Origin: Geodermatophilus aquaeductus
GTDB lineage: Bacteria; Actinomycetota; Actinomycetes; Mycobacteriales; Geodermatophilaceae
Direction: 5' to 3'
Length of the DNA: 64,000 nt
Assembly: GCF_900182545.1 (NCBI RefSeq)
Contig: NZ_FXTJ01000001.1
Span: 868,001-932,000, forward strand
The notes under the pieces are model-generated. The model was not told the origin of the DNA, searched no databases, and saw only the letters and a list, made by a program, of their open reading frames with translations. Shown in pieces: positions 51,303 to 59,819 of this stretch. The position numbers and the translations under genes are program-made. Numbering within the stretch: position 1 is the stretch's first letter; every line of letters starts with the position of its first letter.

Positions 51303-51925
51303 GCCTGTCGGCCCGGCTGTGGGCGGACAACGCCGACCTCGCCGCCGCCGCGCTGGAGCACCCGTTCGTCACCGGCGTCGCCGACGGCACGCTGCCGCGC
51401 GGGCGGTTCGCCGGCTACGTCGCCCAGGACGCGTTCTTCCTCGAGGCCTTCGCCCGCGCCTACGCCCTCGGGGTGGCGCACAGCCGCGACCGCGCGACGC
51501 TGGAGGCCCTCGCCGACCTGCTGGCCGGCGTCCGGGAGGAGTTGCGGCTGCACGACGGATACGCCGCCCGGTGGGGCATCGACCTGACCGCCGTCGCCCC
51601 GGCGCCGGCGACGCTCGCCTACACCGAGTTCCTGCTGGCCACGGCCGCGCTCGGCGACGTCGGGGAGCTGTGCGCGGCGATGACGCCGTGCATGCGGCTC
51701 TACGCCCACCTCGGTCGGGCCCTGGTTCCACGTGCAACCGGGCCGTACCGGGAGTGGGTGGACACCTACGCCGACCCCGCGTTCGAGGAGCTGGCCGCCA
51801 CGCTCGAGGCGCTGCTGGACCGGGTCGCCGTCGACACCCCGGCCGTGCGGCGGGCGTACCGCCGGGCGATGGAGCTGGAGCTGGGCTTCTTCACCGCCGC
51901 CTGGAGTACCTTCGCGGACCAGTGA
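51299..51925 (+). CDS. tenA: TenA-family thiaminase II/aminopyrimidine aminohydrolase (Cys type)
   Basis: 208 aa from a GTG overlapping the previous stop (GTGA). It carries the Cys-type active-site block AAMTPCMRLYAHLG, with early FAGYVAQDAFFLEAFARAYA. TenA hydrolyses aminopyrimidine from degraded thiamin to hydroxymethylpyrimidine. A parS-like sequence (51725-51738) lies within the coding region. The second TPP riboswitch begins right after its stop codon, so the tenA pair is outside that riboswitch's control. Confidence 0.88.
   Translation: MSLSARLWADNADLAAAALEHPFVTGVADGTLPRGRFAGYVAQDAFFLEAFARAYALGVAHSRDRATLEALADLLAGVREELRLHDGYAARWGIDLTAVAPAPATLAYTEFLLATAALGDVGELCAAMTPCMRLYAHLGRALVPRATGPYREWVDTYADPAFEELAATLEALLDRVAVDTPAVRRAYRRAMELELGFFTAAWSTFADQ
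51725..51738. promoter_or_regulatory. Second parS-like sequence (one mismatch) inside tenA
   Basis: GTTCCACGTGCAAC differs by one base from the perfect palindrome at 26114-26127. ParB sites are frequently found within genes. Treated as a candidate only. Confidence 0.4.
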
Positions 51926-52000
51926 CTCGGGGTGTCCGCCGTCCGGCGGACTGAGAACACACCCGTCGAACCTGTCCAGGTCATGCTGGCGAAGGGATGT
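51926..52000 (+). ncRNA. TPP riboswitch upstream of thiM-thiE-thiD
   Basis: CTCGGGGTGTCC, GGCGGACTGAGAACACACCC, GTCGAACCTGTCCAGGTCAT and GCTGGCGAAGGGATG follow in order. They form the standard TPP aptamer (CUGAGA; GAACCUG; GGUCAUGCUGGCGAAGGGA). The ribosome binding site GAAGGGA lies in its 3' end just before the thiM start, suggesting translational control. Confidence 0.95.
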
Positions 52001-52006
52001 CACGGC

Positions 52007-52792
52007 GTGGATGCCGCTGCTCTGACCGCTGCCCGATCGGCGCTGACGAGCGCCGCGCCGCTCGTGCACTGCCTCACGAACACCGTCGTGCAGACGCTCA
52101 CCGCCAACGCGCTGCTCGCCGTCGGCGCCGCCCCGGCGATGGTCGACGAGCCGCTCGAGGCCGAGGGCTTCGCCGCGGTGGCCTCGGCGGTGCTCGTCAA
52201 CGTCGGCACCGTCAACCAGCGGACGGCGGAGGCGATGCGGCTGGCCGCCCGGTCGGCGTCGGCCGCCGGCACGCCGTGGGTGCTCGACCCGGTCGCCGTC
52301 GGCGGGCTCGCGTTCCGCACCGAGCTGGCCGCCGGGCTGCTCGGGTCCCGCCCGGCCGTCGTGCGCGGCAACGCCTCCGAGGTCATGGCGCTGGCCGGGG
52401 CCGGCTCGGGCGGGCGCGGGGTGGACTCGACGAACAAGGCGGACGACGCGCTCGACGCCGCCGTCGCCCTGGCCGGGCGCACCGGGGGAGTGGTCGCGGT
52501 GAGCGGGGAGGTCGACGTCGTCACCGACGGGACGCGCACCGTGCGGGTCGGCGGCGGCTCGGTCCTGCTCACCCGGACCACGGGTGCCGGCTGCGCGCTC
52601 GGCGCGCTGGTCGCCGCCTACGTCGCGGTGACCGGTGACCCGCTCACCGGCGCGGTCGCCGCGCACGCGCACGTGGCGCTGGCCGCCGAGGCGGCGGCCG
52701 CCGTCGCCGCGGGCCCGGGCACGTTCGCCCCGCTGTGGCTCGACGCGCTCGACGCCGTCACCGACCTGTCCGCCGCGCAGGTGACCGCGTGA
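52007..52792 (+). CDS. thiM: ThiM, hydroxyethylthiazole kinase
   Basis: 261 aa from the GTG at 52007; earlier in-frame starts would lie inside the riboswitch. Family motifs include [50 protein letters not shown] and the phosphate/catalytic [13 protein letters not shown] (Cys near the anion hole). It phosphorylates the thiazole alcohol for salvage. It is directly behind the TPP riboswitch and overlaps thiE by 4 bp. Confidence 0.94.
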   Translation: MDAAALTAARSALTSAAPLVHCLTNTVVQTLTANALLAVGAAPAMVDEPLEAEGFAAVASAVLVNVGTVNQRTAEAMRLAARSASAAGTPWVLDPVAVGGLAFRTELAAGLLGSRPAVVRGNASEVMALAGAGSGGRGVDSTNKADDALDAAVALAGRTGGVVAVSGEVDVVTDGTRTVRVGGGSVLLTRTTGAGCALGALVAAYVAVTGDPLTGAVAAHAHVALAAEAAAAVAAGPGTFAPLWLDALDAVTDLSAAQVTA

Positions 52793-53424
52793 GGCCCGCG
52801 TTCGACCCGGCGCTCTACCTGGTCACCGACACCGCGCTGGCCGGCCCGCGCGGCGTGCCCGAGGTCGTCCGCGCGGCGGTGGCCGGTGGCGTGACCGCGG
52901 TGCAGGTGCGGGACAAGACGGCGTCGCGGCGCGAGCTGTACGCGCTGACCCTCGCCGTGCGGGAGGTCCTGGCCGGCACGGGGGTGGCGCTGTTCGTCAA
53001 CGACGCCGTCGACGTCGCGCTGCTGGCCGGCGCCGACGGCGTGCACGTCGGGCAGGACGACCTGCCGGCGGCGGAGGTGCGCGCGCTCATCGGCCCCGAC
53101 CGGCTGCTCGGCCTGTCCGCCGGGTCCGACGACGAGCTGGCCGTCGCGCTCGCGCTGCCGCCGGGCACGGTCGACGTCGTGGGCATCGGGCCGGTGTGGT
53201 CCACGCCCACGAAGCCCGACGCCGGCACCGGTCTCGGGCCCGAGGGCGTCGCGGCGCTCGCGGCGAAGGCGGCGGCCGGGGGCCTGCGCTCGGTGGCCAT
53301 CGGCGGCATCGACGTCGGGCGGGCGCCGCTGGTCACCGGGGTCGACGGCATCTGCGTGGTCTCCGCAGTCTGCGCCTCGCCGGACCCCGCCGCCGCGGCG
53401 CGCGCCCTGCGGAGCGCGCGGTGA
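52789..53424 (+). CDS. thiE: ThiE, thiamine phosphate synthase
   Basis: 211 aa from a GTG overlapping the thiM stop. Substrate and Mg2+ residues are canonical: [38 protein letters not shown] and [19 protein letters not shown]. It couples HMP-pyrophosphate with thiazole phosphate to give thiamin monophosphate. Compare the TenI-like paralogue at 46402-47028, which lacks GQDD. Confidence 0.94.
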   Translation: MRPAFDPALYLVTDTALAGPRGVPEVVRAAVAGGVTAVQVRDKTASRRELYALTLAVREVLAGTGVALFVNDAVDVALLAGADGVHVGQDDLPAAEVRALIGPDRLLGLSAGSDDELAVALALPPGTVDVVGIGPVWSTPTKPDAGTGLGPEGVAALAAKAAAGGLRSVAIGGIDVGRAPLVTGVDGICVVSAVCASPDPAAAARALRSAR

Positions 53425-54236
53425 CGCCGGTCGCGCTCACCGTCGCGGGCAGCGACCCCAGCGGCGGCGCCGGCATCCAGGCCGACCTGAAGACGTTCAG
53501 CGCCCTCGGTGTCTACGGCACCGCCGTCCTCACCGCGCTGACCGCGCAGAACACCCGCGGCGTCACCGGCGTGCACCCGGTGCCCGCGGCGTTCGTGGGG
53601 GAGCAGATCCGCACGCTGCTCGACGACGTTCCCGTGCACGCGGCCAAGACCGGGATGCTCGGGACCGCCGACGTCGTCCGAGAGGTCGCCGCGGCGCTGG
53701 CCGGCCGCGCCGCCGGGCCGCTCGTCGTCGACCCGGTCATGGTCGCCACCAGCGGCGACCGGCTGGTCGACGACGACGCGATCGCCGCCGTCCGCACCGA
53801 GCTGCTGCCCGTGGCCGAGCTGGTCACCCCGAACGTGCCCGAGGCGGCCGCGCTGCTCGGCGTCGCGCCGGCCGGCTCGGTCGACGAGCTGGCCGCGCAG
53901 GCCGAGGCGCTGCTCGAGCTCGGGCCCGGCGCCGTGCTGGCCAAGGGCGGCCACCTCGGCGGGCCGGAGAGCGTCGACGTCCTGGCCACCGCCGACGGCG
54001 TCGTCGTCACCCGCCGGCCGCGGGTGGACACCACCGCCACCCACGGCACCGGCTGCACGCTGTCCTCGGCGATCGCCGCGCTGGTGGCCCGCGGGGTCGG
54101 CGGCCCGGGGCGGTGGGAGCCGGTGGTCGAGCAGGCACGCGACCACCTGCAGCGGATGCTCGAGGGCGGGGCGTCGCTCGGGATCGGCTCCGGCCACGGC
54201 CCGGTGCACCACTTCGCCGGGATCTGGTCCGTCTGA
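53421..54236 (+). CDS. thiD: ThiD, hydroxymethylpyrimidine (phosphate) kinase
   Basis: 271 aa from a GTG overlapping the thiE stop. Signature segments: [50 protein letters not shown] and [14 protein letters not shown] (ATP/anion-hole). It phosphorylates HMP and HMP-P for ThiE. It completes the riboswitch-controlled thiMED operon. Confidence 0.95.
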   Translation: MTPVALTVAGSDPSGGAGIQADLKTFSALGVYGTAVLTALTAQNTRGVTGVHPVPAAFVGEQIRTLLDDVPVHAAKTGMLGTADVVREVAAALAGRAAGPLVVDPVMVATSGDRLVDDDAIAAVRTELLPVAELVTPNVPEAAALLGVAPAGSVDELAAQAEALLELGPGAVLAKGGHLGGPESVDVLATADGVVVTRRPRVDTTATHGTGCTLSSAIAALVARGVGGPGRWEPVVEQARDHLQRMLEGGASLGIGSGHGPVHHFAGIWSV

Positions 54237-54267
54237 CGCTGCTTTCCGCGGGTCAGGTGCCGCGGGG

Positions 54268-55167
54268 TCAGGTGTTGTCGGGCAGGAGCCGGTCGAGCAG
54301 GTCCTGGGGCAGCAGGCCGGCCGGGCCGAAGCGGCGGGCCGCCTCGAGGAACTGCGGTGCGGTGGCCGCGAGGTCGGCGAGCATCCCGCGTGCGGCCTCC
54401 TCGCGCCCGGCCAGGGCGGCGACGACGGCGCGCCAGAGCACCTGGTCCGGCTCGGTCTCCGGGTCCTGCGGGCGCAGCTCCTCCAGCTGCCGGTCGGCGG
54501 TGAGCGGGTCCCCGTCGAGGGCGAGCTGAAAGGCCGTCACCACCCGCTGGTAGCGCAGCCGCCTCGCCACGAGCCGGTCGAGCTCGGTGACGGGATCGGG
54601 GTCGTCGTCGACGCGCAGGTCGACGACCCGGTCGTGCCACGGGCGGCCGGTCGTCCGCGTCCGCACGACCATGACCGCGGCGGACCGCCGCCCCCGGAGG
54701 TCACCGCCGGAGTCCTCGGCCGCGTGGAGCGAGCGCAGCAGCCGCTGCGCCAGCGGCCCCGGGGTGGACTCGAAGGCGGCGACCATGGCCTCCCACACGT
54801 GCGCGCCGGTGACCAGGTTGGCCAGCGCGCCACAGTCGGCGCCGGCCAGGTGCCCGGCGGCGGGCACGCACGCGTCGCCCGTGAACAGGGCGACGTCCCC
54901 GGACGGGCCGAGCAGGGCGACCTGGCGCCGCTCGGGGTGCGGGTCCACGCTCTGCAGTGCGGTGAGCACCTCCTGCGCGCTCAGGCCGCCTCGGAGCAGG
55001 TCCAGCCCGATCTCGCCGTACATCGGCTCACCCATCGACTGGGTCGCGATGACGCCCTGGCCCGGGTGGGCGAAGGGCACGCTGCTGCCGACGGCGAAGG
55101 CCTGGGACTGGGTGGCGACACCCATCTCGCCGGTGTCGCGGTCGCGGGCGACGATCGAGTACGTCAT
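54268..55167 (-). CDS. DUF1028 (Ntn-hydrolase-like) family protein
   Basis: 299 aa from an ATG with GGAGGCGGG upstream. The start MTYSIVARDRDTGEMGVATQSQAFAVGSSVPFA and GVIATQSMGEPMYGEIGLDLL are typical of DUF1028. The internal Ser/Thr after a short N-terminus suggests an Ntn-type autoprocessing fold. The C-terminal 100 residues carry a helical, peptidoglycan-binding-like or TPR-like extension seen in longer family members. Function is unknown. It overlaps the upstream tetR gene by 4 bp (ATGA), so this regulator probably controls it. Confidence 0.85.
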   Translation of the reverse strand: MTYSIVARDRDTGEMGVATQSQAFAVGSSVPFAHPGQGVIATQSMGEPMYGEIGLDLLRGGLSAQEVLTALQSVDPHPERRQVALLGPSGDVALFTGDACVPAAGHLAGADCGALANLVTGAHVWEAMVAAFESTPGPLAQRLLRSLHAAEDSGGDLRGRRSAAVMVVRTRTTGRPWHDRVVDLRVDDDPDPVTELDRLVARRLRYQRVVTAFQLALDGDPLTADRQLEELRPQDPETEPDQVLWRAVVAALAGREEAARGMLADLAATAPQFLEAARRFGPAGLLPQDLLDRLLPDNT

Positions 55168-55802
55168 CCCGCCTCCGTCACCCGCGGTCCGGCGCCCCGC
55201 ACCCGCCCCGTGAACAGCCGGTCGAGGCGGTAGCGGACCACGCGCAGGGCGTCGTCGACGTCGCGCTGCTGCCCCAGCACGCTGCTGACCAGGCCGTTGG
55301 TGAGCGCGAGCAGGCCGACCACCTCGATGCGCGGGTCGACGTCGCCCGGCACGTCCCCGGCCTCGACGGCCTCGGCGAGCACCCCGGTGAGCCAGCGCTC
55401 CAGCGCGTTTGGCGCGTAGCGGCCGTCGACCGCCTCGGCGGGGTCGGTGAGGCCGGCGGCGTAGTAGGCGGTCCAGGCGAGCTGGTCGGCGCGGCTGTCG
55501 TCGTCGGTGGGCAGGATCGCGCCGAGGACGACGTCGAACACCGTGCGCGGCGGCAGGCCGGTGCCGATGGCAGCGGCCCGCTCGCGGACTCGCCGGTCGA
55601 GCCGCGCGGCGAGCTCGGTGACGCCGGAGAGCATCAGCGTCCTCTTGTCGGTGAAGTAGTACTGCACCACCCGCAGCGAGACGCCGGCCTCGGCGGCCAC
55701 CTCGCGCATCGACACCGCCTGCAGCCCGCGGGTGCTGGCGATGCGCAGCAGGGCGGCGGTGAGGTGCGCGCGCCGCTCGTCGTGGTCGACCCTGCGCGGC
55801 AT
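55164..55802 (-). CDS. TetR-family transcriptional regulator
   Basis: 212 aa from an ATG at 55802. The N-terminal HTH reads ALLRIASTRGLQAVSMREVAAEAGVSLRVVQYYFTDKRTLM, a standard TetR domain. The ligand domain is alpha-helical with no recognisable inducer. It is divergent from the alpha/beta hydrolase at 55857 with only 54 bp between them. That gap contains GGTACGACTGTATCC, an imperfect inverted repeat that may be its operator. Confidence 0.88.
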   Translation of the reverse strand: MPRRVDHDERRAHLTAALLRIASTRGLQAVSMREVAAEAGVSLRVVQYYFTDKRTLMLSGVTELAARLDRRVRERAAAIGTGLPPRTVFDVVLGAILPTDDDSRADQLAWTAYYAAGLTDPAEAVDGRYAPNALERWLTGVLAEAVEAGDVPGDVDPRIEVVGLLALTNGLVSSVLGQQRDVDDALRVVRYRLDRLFTGRVRGAGPRVTEAG

Positions 55803-55856
55803 CGGCACCTCCTTCGTGGTACGACTGTATCCCCGTCGACGCCCCCGGAGGCAGCC

Positions 55857-56762
55857 GTGACCATCCTGACCGCACACTCCGGGGACCTCGACATCGCCTA
55901 CGAGGTGCTCGGCGACCCCGGGGGCGAGCCGCTGCTGCTGGTGATGGGTCTCGGCGCGCAGATGGTCGGCTGGCCCGACGGGTTCTGCGCCGAGCTCACC
56001 GCCCGCGGCTTCCGCGTCGTCCGCTTCGACAACCGCGACGTCGGGCTGTCCACGCACCTCGACCGGCCGGTACCCAGGCGCGCGTGGTCGCGGGTGCCGG
56101 CCGCCTACACGCTGGCCGACATGGCCGGCGACGCGCTCGCGGTGATGGACGCCGTCGGGTGGCCGGCCGCGCACGTCGTGGGCGCCTCGCTCGGCGGGAT
56201 GATCGCCCAGCAGCTCGCCGTGTCCGCGCCGGAGCGGGTGCTGTCGCTGACGTCGGTGATGTCGACGCCGTCCCCGCGGATCGGCCGGATGCGCCCGCGC
56301 ACGGTGCTGGCGCTGGTGCGGAGGGCCCGGAGGCTCGCGAAGGAGCGGGGCCCGGCGACGACGCCCGAGGCGATGGCGGACGTCATGGTGGCGATGCAGG
56401 AGGTCACCGGCTCGTCCGGCTACCCGGCCCGGCGCGAGGACCACCTGGAGATGCTGCGGGTGGCCATGGCCCGCGACGACTCGGGACTGAGCGGCCCGGG
56501 CGCCAAGCGGCAGAACGCCGCCGTGCGGATCGCGCCGGACCTGCGCCCGGCCCTGGCCGCGGTGCGGGTGCCGACGCTGGTGGTGCACGGCGACGGTGAC
56601 GTGGTGATCCGGCCCGAGGGCGGCCGGGCGACCGCGGAGGCGGTCCCCGGCGCCCGCCTCGTCGTCCACCCGGGGATGGGCCACGAGCTGCCGCGGGCGC
56701 TGTGGCCGGCGATCGCCGACGACGTCCGCGCCGTCGCCGACGAGGCCGCCCGCCGCGCCTGA
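55857..56762 (+). CDS. Alpha/beta-fold hydrolase
   Basis: 301 aa from a GTG with CGGAGGC upstream. The nucleophile elbow is VVGASLGGMIAQQ (GxSxG). The oxyanion region is LLLVMGLGAQMVGWPDGFC, and DNRDVGLST and the C-terminal GDGDVVIRPEGG / HPGMGHELP supply Asp and His. It is similar to esterase/haloperoxidase-type hydrolases of the aclacinomycin methylesterase RdmC group. The substrate is unknown. The stop is 6 bp from the converging mntH gene. Confidence 0.88.
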   Translation: MTILTAHSGDLDIAYEVLGDPGGEPLLLVMGLGAQMVGWPDGFCAELTARGFRVVRFDNRDVGLSTHLDRPVPRRAWSRVPAAYTLADMAGDALAVMDAVGWPAAHVVGASLGGMIAQQLAVSAPERVLSLTSVMSTPSPRIGRMRPRTVLALVRRARRLAKERGPATTPEAMADVMVAMQEVTGSSGYPARREDHLEMLRVAMARDDSGLSGPGAKRQNAAVRIAPDLRPALAAVRVPTLVVHGDGDVVIRPEGGRATAEAVPGARLVVHPGMGHELPRALWPAIADDVRAVADEAARRA

Positions 56763-56768
56763 GGTGGG

Positions 56769-58064
56769 TCAGGAGACGAAGCCGATCAGCAGGTGGGCGT
56801 TGAGGCCGATGATCAGCGCGGCCACCACGCCGCCGACGACCGTGGTGACCCGCCGGTTGACCCAGCCGCCCATGAGGTCGCGGCGGCTGGTCAGCCACAG
56901 CAGCGGCACCAGCGCGAACGGGATGCCGAAGCTGAGGACCACCTGCGACCACACCAGCGCCGTGGTCGGGTCGCCACCCAGGACGAGCACCGCCAGCGCC
57001 GGGGTGAGGGTGACCAGCCGGCGGGCGAGCACCGGGATGTGCCGCTTGAGGAACCCGGCCATCACCACCTGGCCGGCGTGCGTGCCCACCGAGGAGGAGG
57101 CGAAGCCCGAGGCCAGCAGCGCGAGGGCGAAGGCGAGCGCGGCGCCGGTGCCCAGTTGGTCGCCGAGGCCGGCGTGCACGCCCTCCAGGGAGGTCACCTC
57201 GTCGGCGTTGCCGGTGAACAGCTGTGCGGCGATGACCAGCATGGCGGCGTTGACCAGCCCGGCCATGCCCATGGCCAGCAGGACGTCGAGGCGCTGGGCC
57301 CGCAGCAGCCGGCGCCGTCCCTGCTCGGTCTTCCCGGCGGTGACGACGTCGCCGTAGCGGCCCGGCGTGAGCGCGGAGTGCACGTAGATGACGTGCGGCA
57401 TGACGGTGGCGCCGAGGATGCCGGTGGCCAGCACCAGGCTCTCGGGGCCGTCGAAGGAGGGGACCATGCCCCCGGCGACGCCGCCGAGGTCGACCCCCGC
57501 GCCGAACAGGGTGTACGCGAACCCGGCGCCGATCACCAGCAGCAGCCCGGTGATGACCCGCTCGAAGGGCCGGTGCCCGCGCGACTGCGCCCCCAGCAGC
57601 GCGAACGCGACGACGGCGGTGATGAGCCCGCCGATCGGCAGCGGCACCCCGAACAGCAGGTTGAGCGCCACGGCGCCGCCGACGATCTCGGCGAGGTCGG
57701 TGGCGATGGCGACCGCCTCGGCCTGCACCCACAGCCCCCAGGTGACCGGCCGCGGCAGCCGCTCGCGGCACAGCGTGGCGAGGTCGCGGCCGGTCGCGAG
57801 GCCGAGCTTGGCCGTCAGCGACTGGATGAGCATCGCCATGAGGTTCGCCGCGACGATCACCCACAGCAGCGTGTAGCCGAAGGAGGCGCCGCCGGAGAAG
57901 TTGGTGGCGAAGTTGCCGGGGTCGACGTAGGCGACGGCGGCGACGAAGGCCGGGCCGAGCAGGGGCCAGATCCGGCGGCGGCCGGTGGGGGCCGGTGGCG
58001 GGGTCTTGGGGGTGCCGACCAGCGTCGTCGGCAGGACGGCGGCCTCGGTCTTCGACAGGTACAC
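56769..58064 (-). CDS. mntH: MntH, Nramp-family Mn2+/Fe2+ transporter
   Basis: 431 aa with about eleven membrane helices; GTG start at 58064. The metal-binding residues of TM1 (YVDPGNFATN) and TM6 (GATVMPHVIYVHS) are intact. It imports Mn2+ with protons. The next gene on the same strand upstream is a Fe/Mn superoxide dismutase, separated by a strong terminator. The two are separate transcripts but functionally matched. Confidence 0.94.
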   Translation of the reverse strand: MYLSKTEAAVLPTTLVGTPKTPPPAPTGRRRIWPLLGPAFVAAVAYVDPGNFATNFSGGASFGYTLLWVIVAANLMAMLIQSLTAKLGLATGRDLATLCRERLPRPVTWGLWVQAEAVAIATDLAEIVGGAVALNLLFGVPLPIGGLITAVVAFALLGAQSRGHRPFERVITGLLLVIGAGFAYTLFGAGVDLGGVAGGMVPSFDGPESLVLATGILGATVMPHVIYVHSALTPGRYGDVVTAGKTEQGRRRLLRAQRLDVLLAMGMAGLVNAAMLVIAAQLFTGNADEVTSLEGVHAGLGDQLGTGAALAFALALLASGFASSSVGTHAGQVVMAGFLKRHIPVLARRLVTLTPALAVLVLGGDPTTALVWSQVVLSFGIPFALVPLLWLTSRRDLMGGWVNRRVTTVVGGVVAALIIGLNAHLLIGFVS

Positions 58065-58188
58065 GGGGGCCTCACAGGACTGCGCAGCGGGGGACGGGGG
58101 AGGGTCTCGTCCCTGGTCTGCCCGCCGGGGGTGTCACGGTCGGGCCAGGACGTGGCCCGCGGGGGCCGAGGTGAGGCTTCCCTGTGCC

Positions 58189-58223
58189 GTCCCGGGGCCG
58201 CGGGCGTGCCGCGGCCCCGGGAC
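58189..58223. terminator. Perfect 15-bp-stem terminator after the superoxide dismutase gene
   Basis: GTCCCGGGGCCGCGG (58189-58203) and its exact reverse complement (58209-58223) flank a GCGTG loop. It begins 4 bp past the sod stop in the sense of transcription. No T-tract is present. Confidence 0.8.
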
Positions 58224-58227
58224 CGGC

Positions 58228-58857
58228 TCAGGCCGCGGGGACGATGAGCCCGGCGGTGGCGGTGCGCGCCCGCGTGAAGCGCTCGGAGACGTCGGCCCAG
58301 TTGATGACGTTCCACCAGGCCTTCACGTAGTCGGCCTTCACGTTCTGGTACTGCAGGTAGAAGGCGTGCTCCCACATGTCGAGCAGCAGCAGCGGGACCA
58401 GCCCGACCGCGAGGTTGCCCTGGTGGTCGTAGAGCTGGCAGATCAGCAGCTTCTGGCCCACGGAGTCCCACGCGAGGATCGACCAGCCCGAGCCCTGCAC
58501 GCCGTTGGCGACGGCGGTGAAGTGCGCCTGGAACGCCTCGAACGACCCGAACTGGTCGGTGATCGCGGCGGCGAGCTCGCCGTCGGGCCGGTCGCCGCCG
58601 TCGGGGCTCATGTTCGGCCAGAACACCGAGTGGTTGACGTGCCCGGCCAGGTTGAACGCCAGGTTCTTCTCGTGCAGGTTCGCCGTGCCCAGCCCGTCGT
58701 TCTCGCGCGCCTCGGCGAGCTTCTCCAGCGCGGTGTTCGCCCCGGTCACGTAGGTCTGGTGGTGCTTGTCGTGGTGCAGCTCCATGATGCGGCCGGAGAT
58801 GTGCGGCTCCAGGGCTGCGTAGTCGTAGGGCAGGTCCGGGAGCACGTACTCGGGCAT
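58228..58857 (-). CDS. sodA: Fe/Mn superoxide dismutase
   Basis: 209 aa from an ATG with GGAGGAG upstream. Metal ligands are visible: His in [12 protein letters not shown], His in [14 protein letters not shown], and Asp/His in [21 protein letters not shown] is the usual C-terminal-domain signature. No secretion signal. It dismutates superoxide in the cytoplasm. Proximity to mntH suggests Mn as the metal, but Fe cannot be ruled out from sequence. Confidence 0.95.
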   Translation of the reverse strand: MPEYVLPDLPYDYAALEPHISGRIMELHHDKHHQTYVTGANTALEKLAEARENDGLGTANLHEKNLAFNLAGHVNHSVFWPNMSPDGGDRPDGELAAAITDQFGSFEAFQAHFTAVANGVQGSGWSILAWDSVGQKLLICQLYDHQGNLAVGLVPLLLLDMWEHAFYLQYQNVKADYVKAWWNVINWADVSERFTRARTATAGLIVPAA

Positions 58858-58956
58858 GGGGTCTCCTCCGTCAGGCTGGGTGGACACCCGTCGTCCTGCC
58901 CGGGAGGGATGACACGTCGGGGCCGACCCGTGGCCCGCGCGGGCCAGCCGTCCGGG

Positions 58957-59685
58957 TCAGCCGGTGGTGAGGCGCCGCGCGCGCTCGACGAGGGCGTCGA
59001 TGCGGCGGGCGTGCGCGCCGCGCCAGTAGACCCGCCCGCACCCGGGGCAGCGGGAGAACTCGGTGGCGGTGCGCCGGGTGCCCGGCTCCAGCTCGCCGGC
59101 CACCGCGGCGGCGTCGACGGCGACCGGCACGCCGTTGCACGCCGGGCAGCGGGTGAGCGGGGCCAGCGGCGGGCGGAAGCGGTCGAGGACGTCGTCGAGC
59201 TGGGCGTCGGGCGAGGAGCCCCGCACCCATGCCCCGGCCGGCAGCGCCCGGCGCATGAGCAGGCCGCGGTCCTGGGTGAGCAGCACCCGCCGCTCGGCGA
59301 CGGCCGCGGCCACCAGCTCGGCGTCGTCGGCGTCGGGGGCGCGGGCCTCCGGCGACCACGCGGTGTCCAGGCCGAGCAGCCGCATCCGGCGGGCGAGCGC
59401 GCCCAGGCCGACGTCGAGCAGGAACCCGCCGGGCGGTACCGGCTGGGGCCGCGGCGCGGGGTGGACGGCGATCGTCGCCCCGGGCGGCGGCTGGACGTCC
59501 CGCCCCACCGCGACGCCGTCGACGAGCACCGCACCCACCTCGGTCAGTGGGACGCCGGCGGCCTGCACCAGGTGGCCGACGGTCGCGTCGGGATCCGCGA
59601 GGAGCACGCGTCGCCCGGCCGCGCGGTCGCGGGCGGGCAGCAGCGGCCGCAGCCGGTCGTCGACCGCGACCGTGACCGTGACCAT
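58957..59685 (-). CDS. Mut7-C RNase-domain protein with ThiS-like N-terminus
   Basis: 242 aa from the ATG at 59685. The first 85 or so residues (VTVTVAVDDRLRPLL... VGRDVQPPPGATIAVHP) form a ubiquitin/ThiS-like domain. The rest is a Mut7-C PIN-like RNase module: FLLDVGLGALARRMRLLGLDTAW, DDAELVAAAVAERRVLLTQDRGLL, and a terminal zinc ribbon with RCPACNG and RCPGCGRVYWRG. Acidic residues D-D-D fit a metal-dependent nuclease. The biological substrate is unknown. Confidence 0.85.
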   Translation of the reverse strand: MVTVTVAVDDRLRPLLPARDRAAGRRVLLADPDATVGHLVQAAGVPLTEVGAVLVDGVAVGRDVQPPPGATIAVHPAPRPQPVPPGGFLLDVGLGALARRMRLLGLDTAWSPEARAPDADDAELVAAAVAERRVLLTQDRGLLMRRALPAGAWVRGSSPDAQLDDVLDRFRPPLAPLTRCPACNGVPVAVDAAAVAGELEPGTRRTATEFSRCPGCGRVYWRGAHARRIDALVERARRLTTG

Positions 59686-59712
59686 GCCTGGGGCGATACC
59701 CACGATAGATAC

Positions 59713-59727
59713 TTGAACGTTCATCAA
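59713..59727. promoter_or_regulatory. TGAACGTTCA palindrome in the Mut7-C/VOC divergent promoter
   Basis: TTGAACGTTCATCAA has the 10-bp perfect palindrome TGAACGTTCA (59714-59723) inside a locally AT-richer promoter stretch. TTGAACGTTCAA-type sites are used by MarR/HxlR-type regulators of ring-cleaving dioxygenases in other bacteria. No such regulator is encoded next to it. Confidence 0.5.
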
Positions 59728-59751
59728 CATGAGCGCACACTCGGTCCCGGG

Positions 59752-59791
59752 CACCTCCGCGGAAGTGCACCGTGCATCTCCGCGGAGATGC
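59752..59791. promoter_or_regulatory. Two tandem TCCGCGGA-centred operators before the VOC gene
   Basis: CACCTCCGCGGAAGTG (59752-59767) is a near-perfect palindrome. GCATCTCCGCGGAGATGC (59774-59791) is a perfect 18-bp palindrome. Their centres are 23 bp apart, about two helical turns, so two dimers could bind on one DNA face. They lie 30-70 bp before the VOC start codon. Confidence 0.65.
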
Positions 59792-59819
59792 GCCGGAACG
59801 CCTCGAACAGGAGCCCGCC

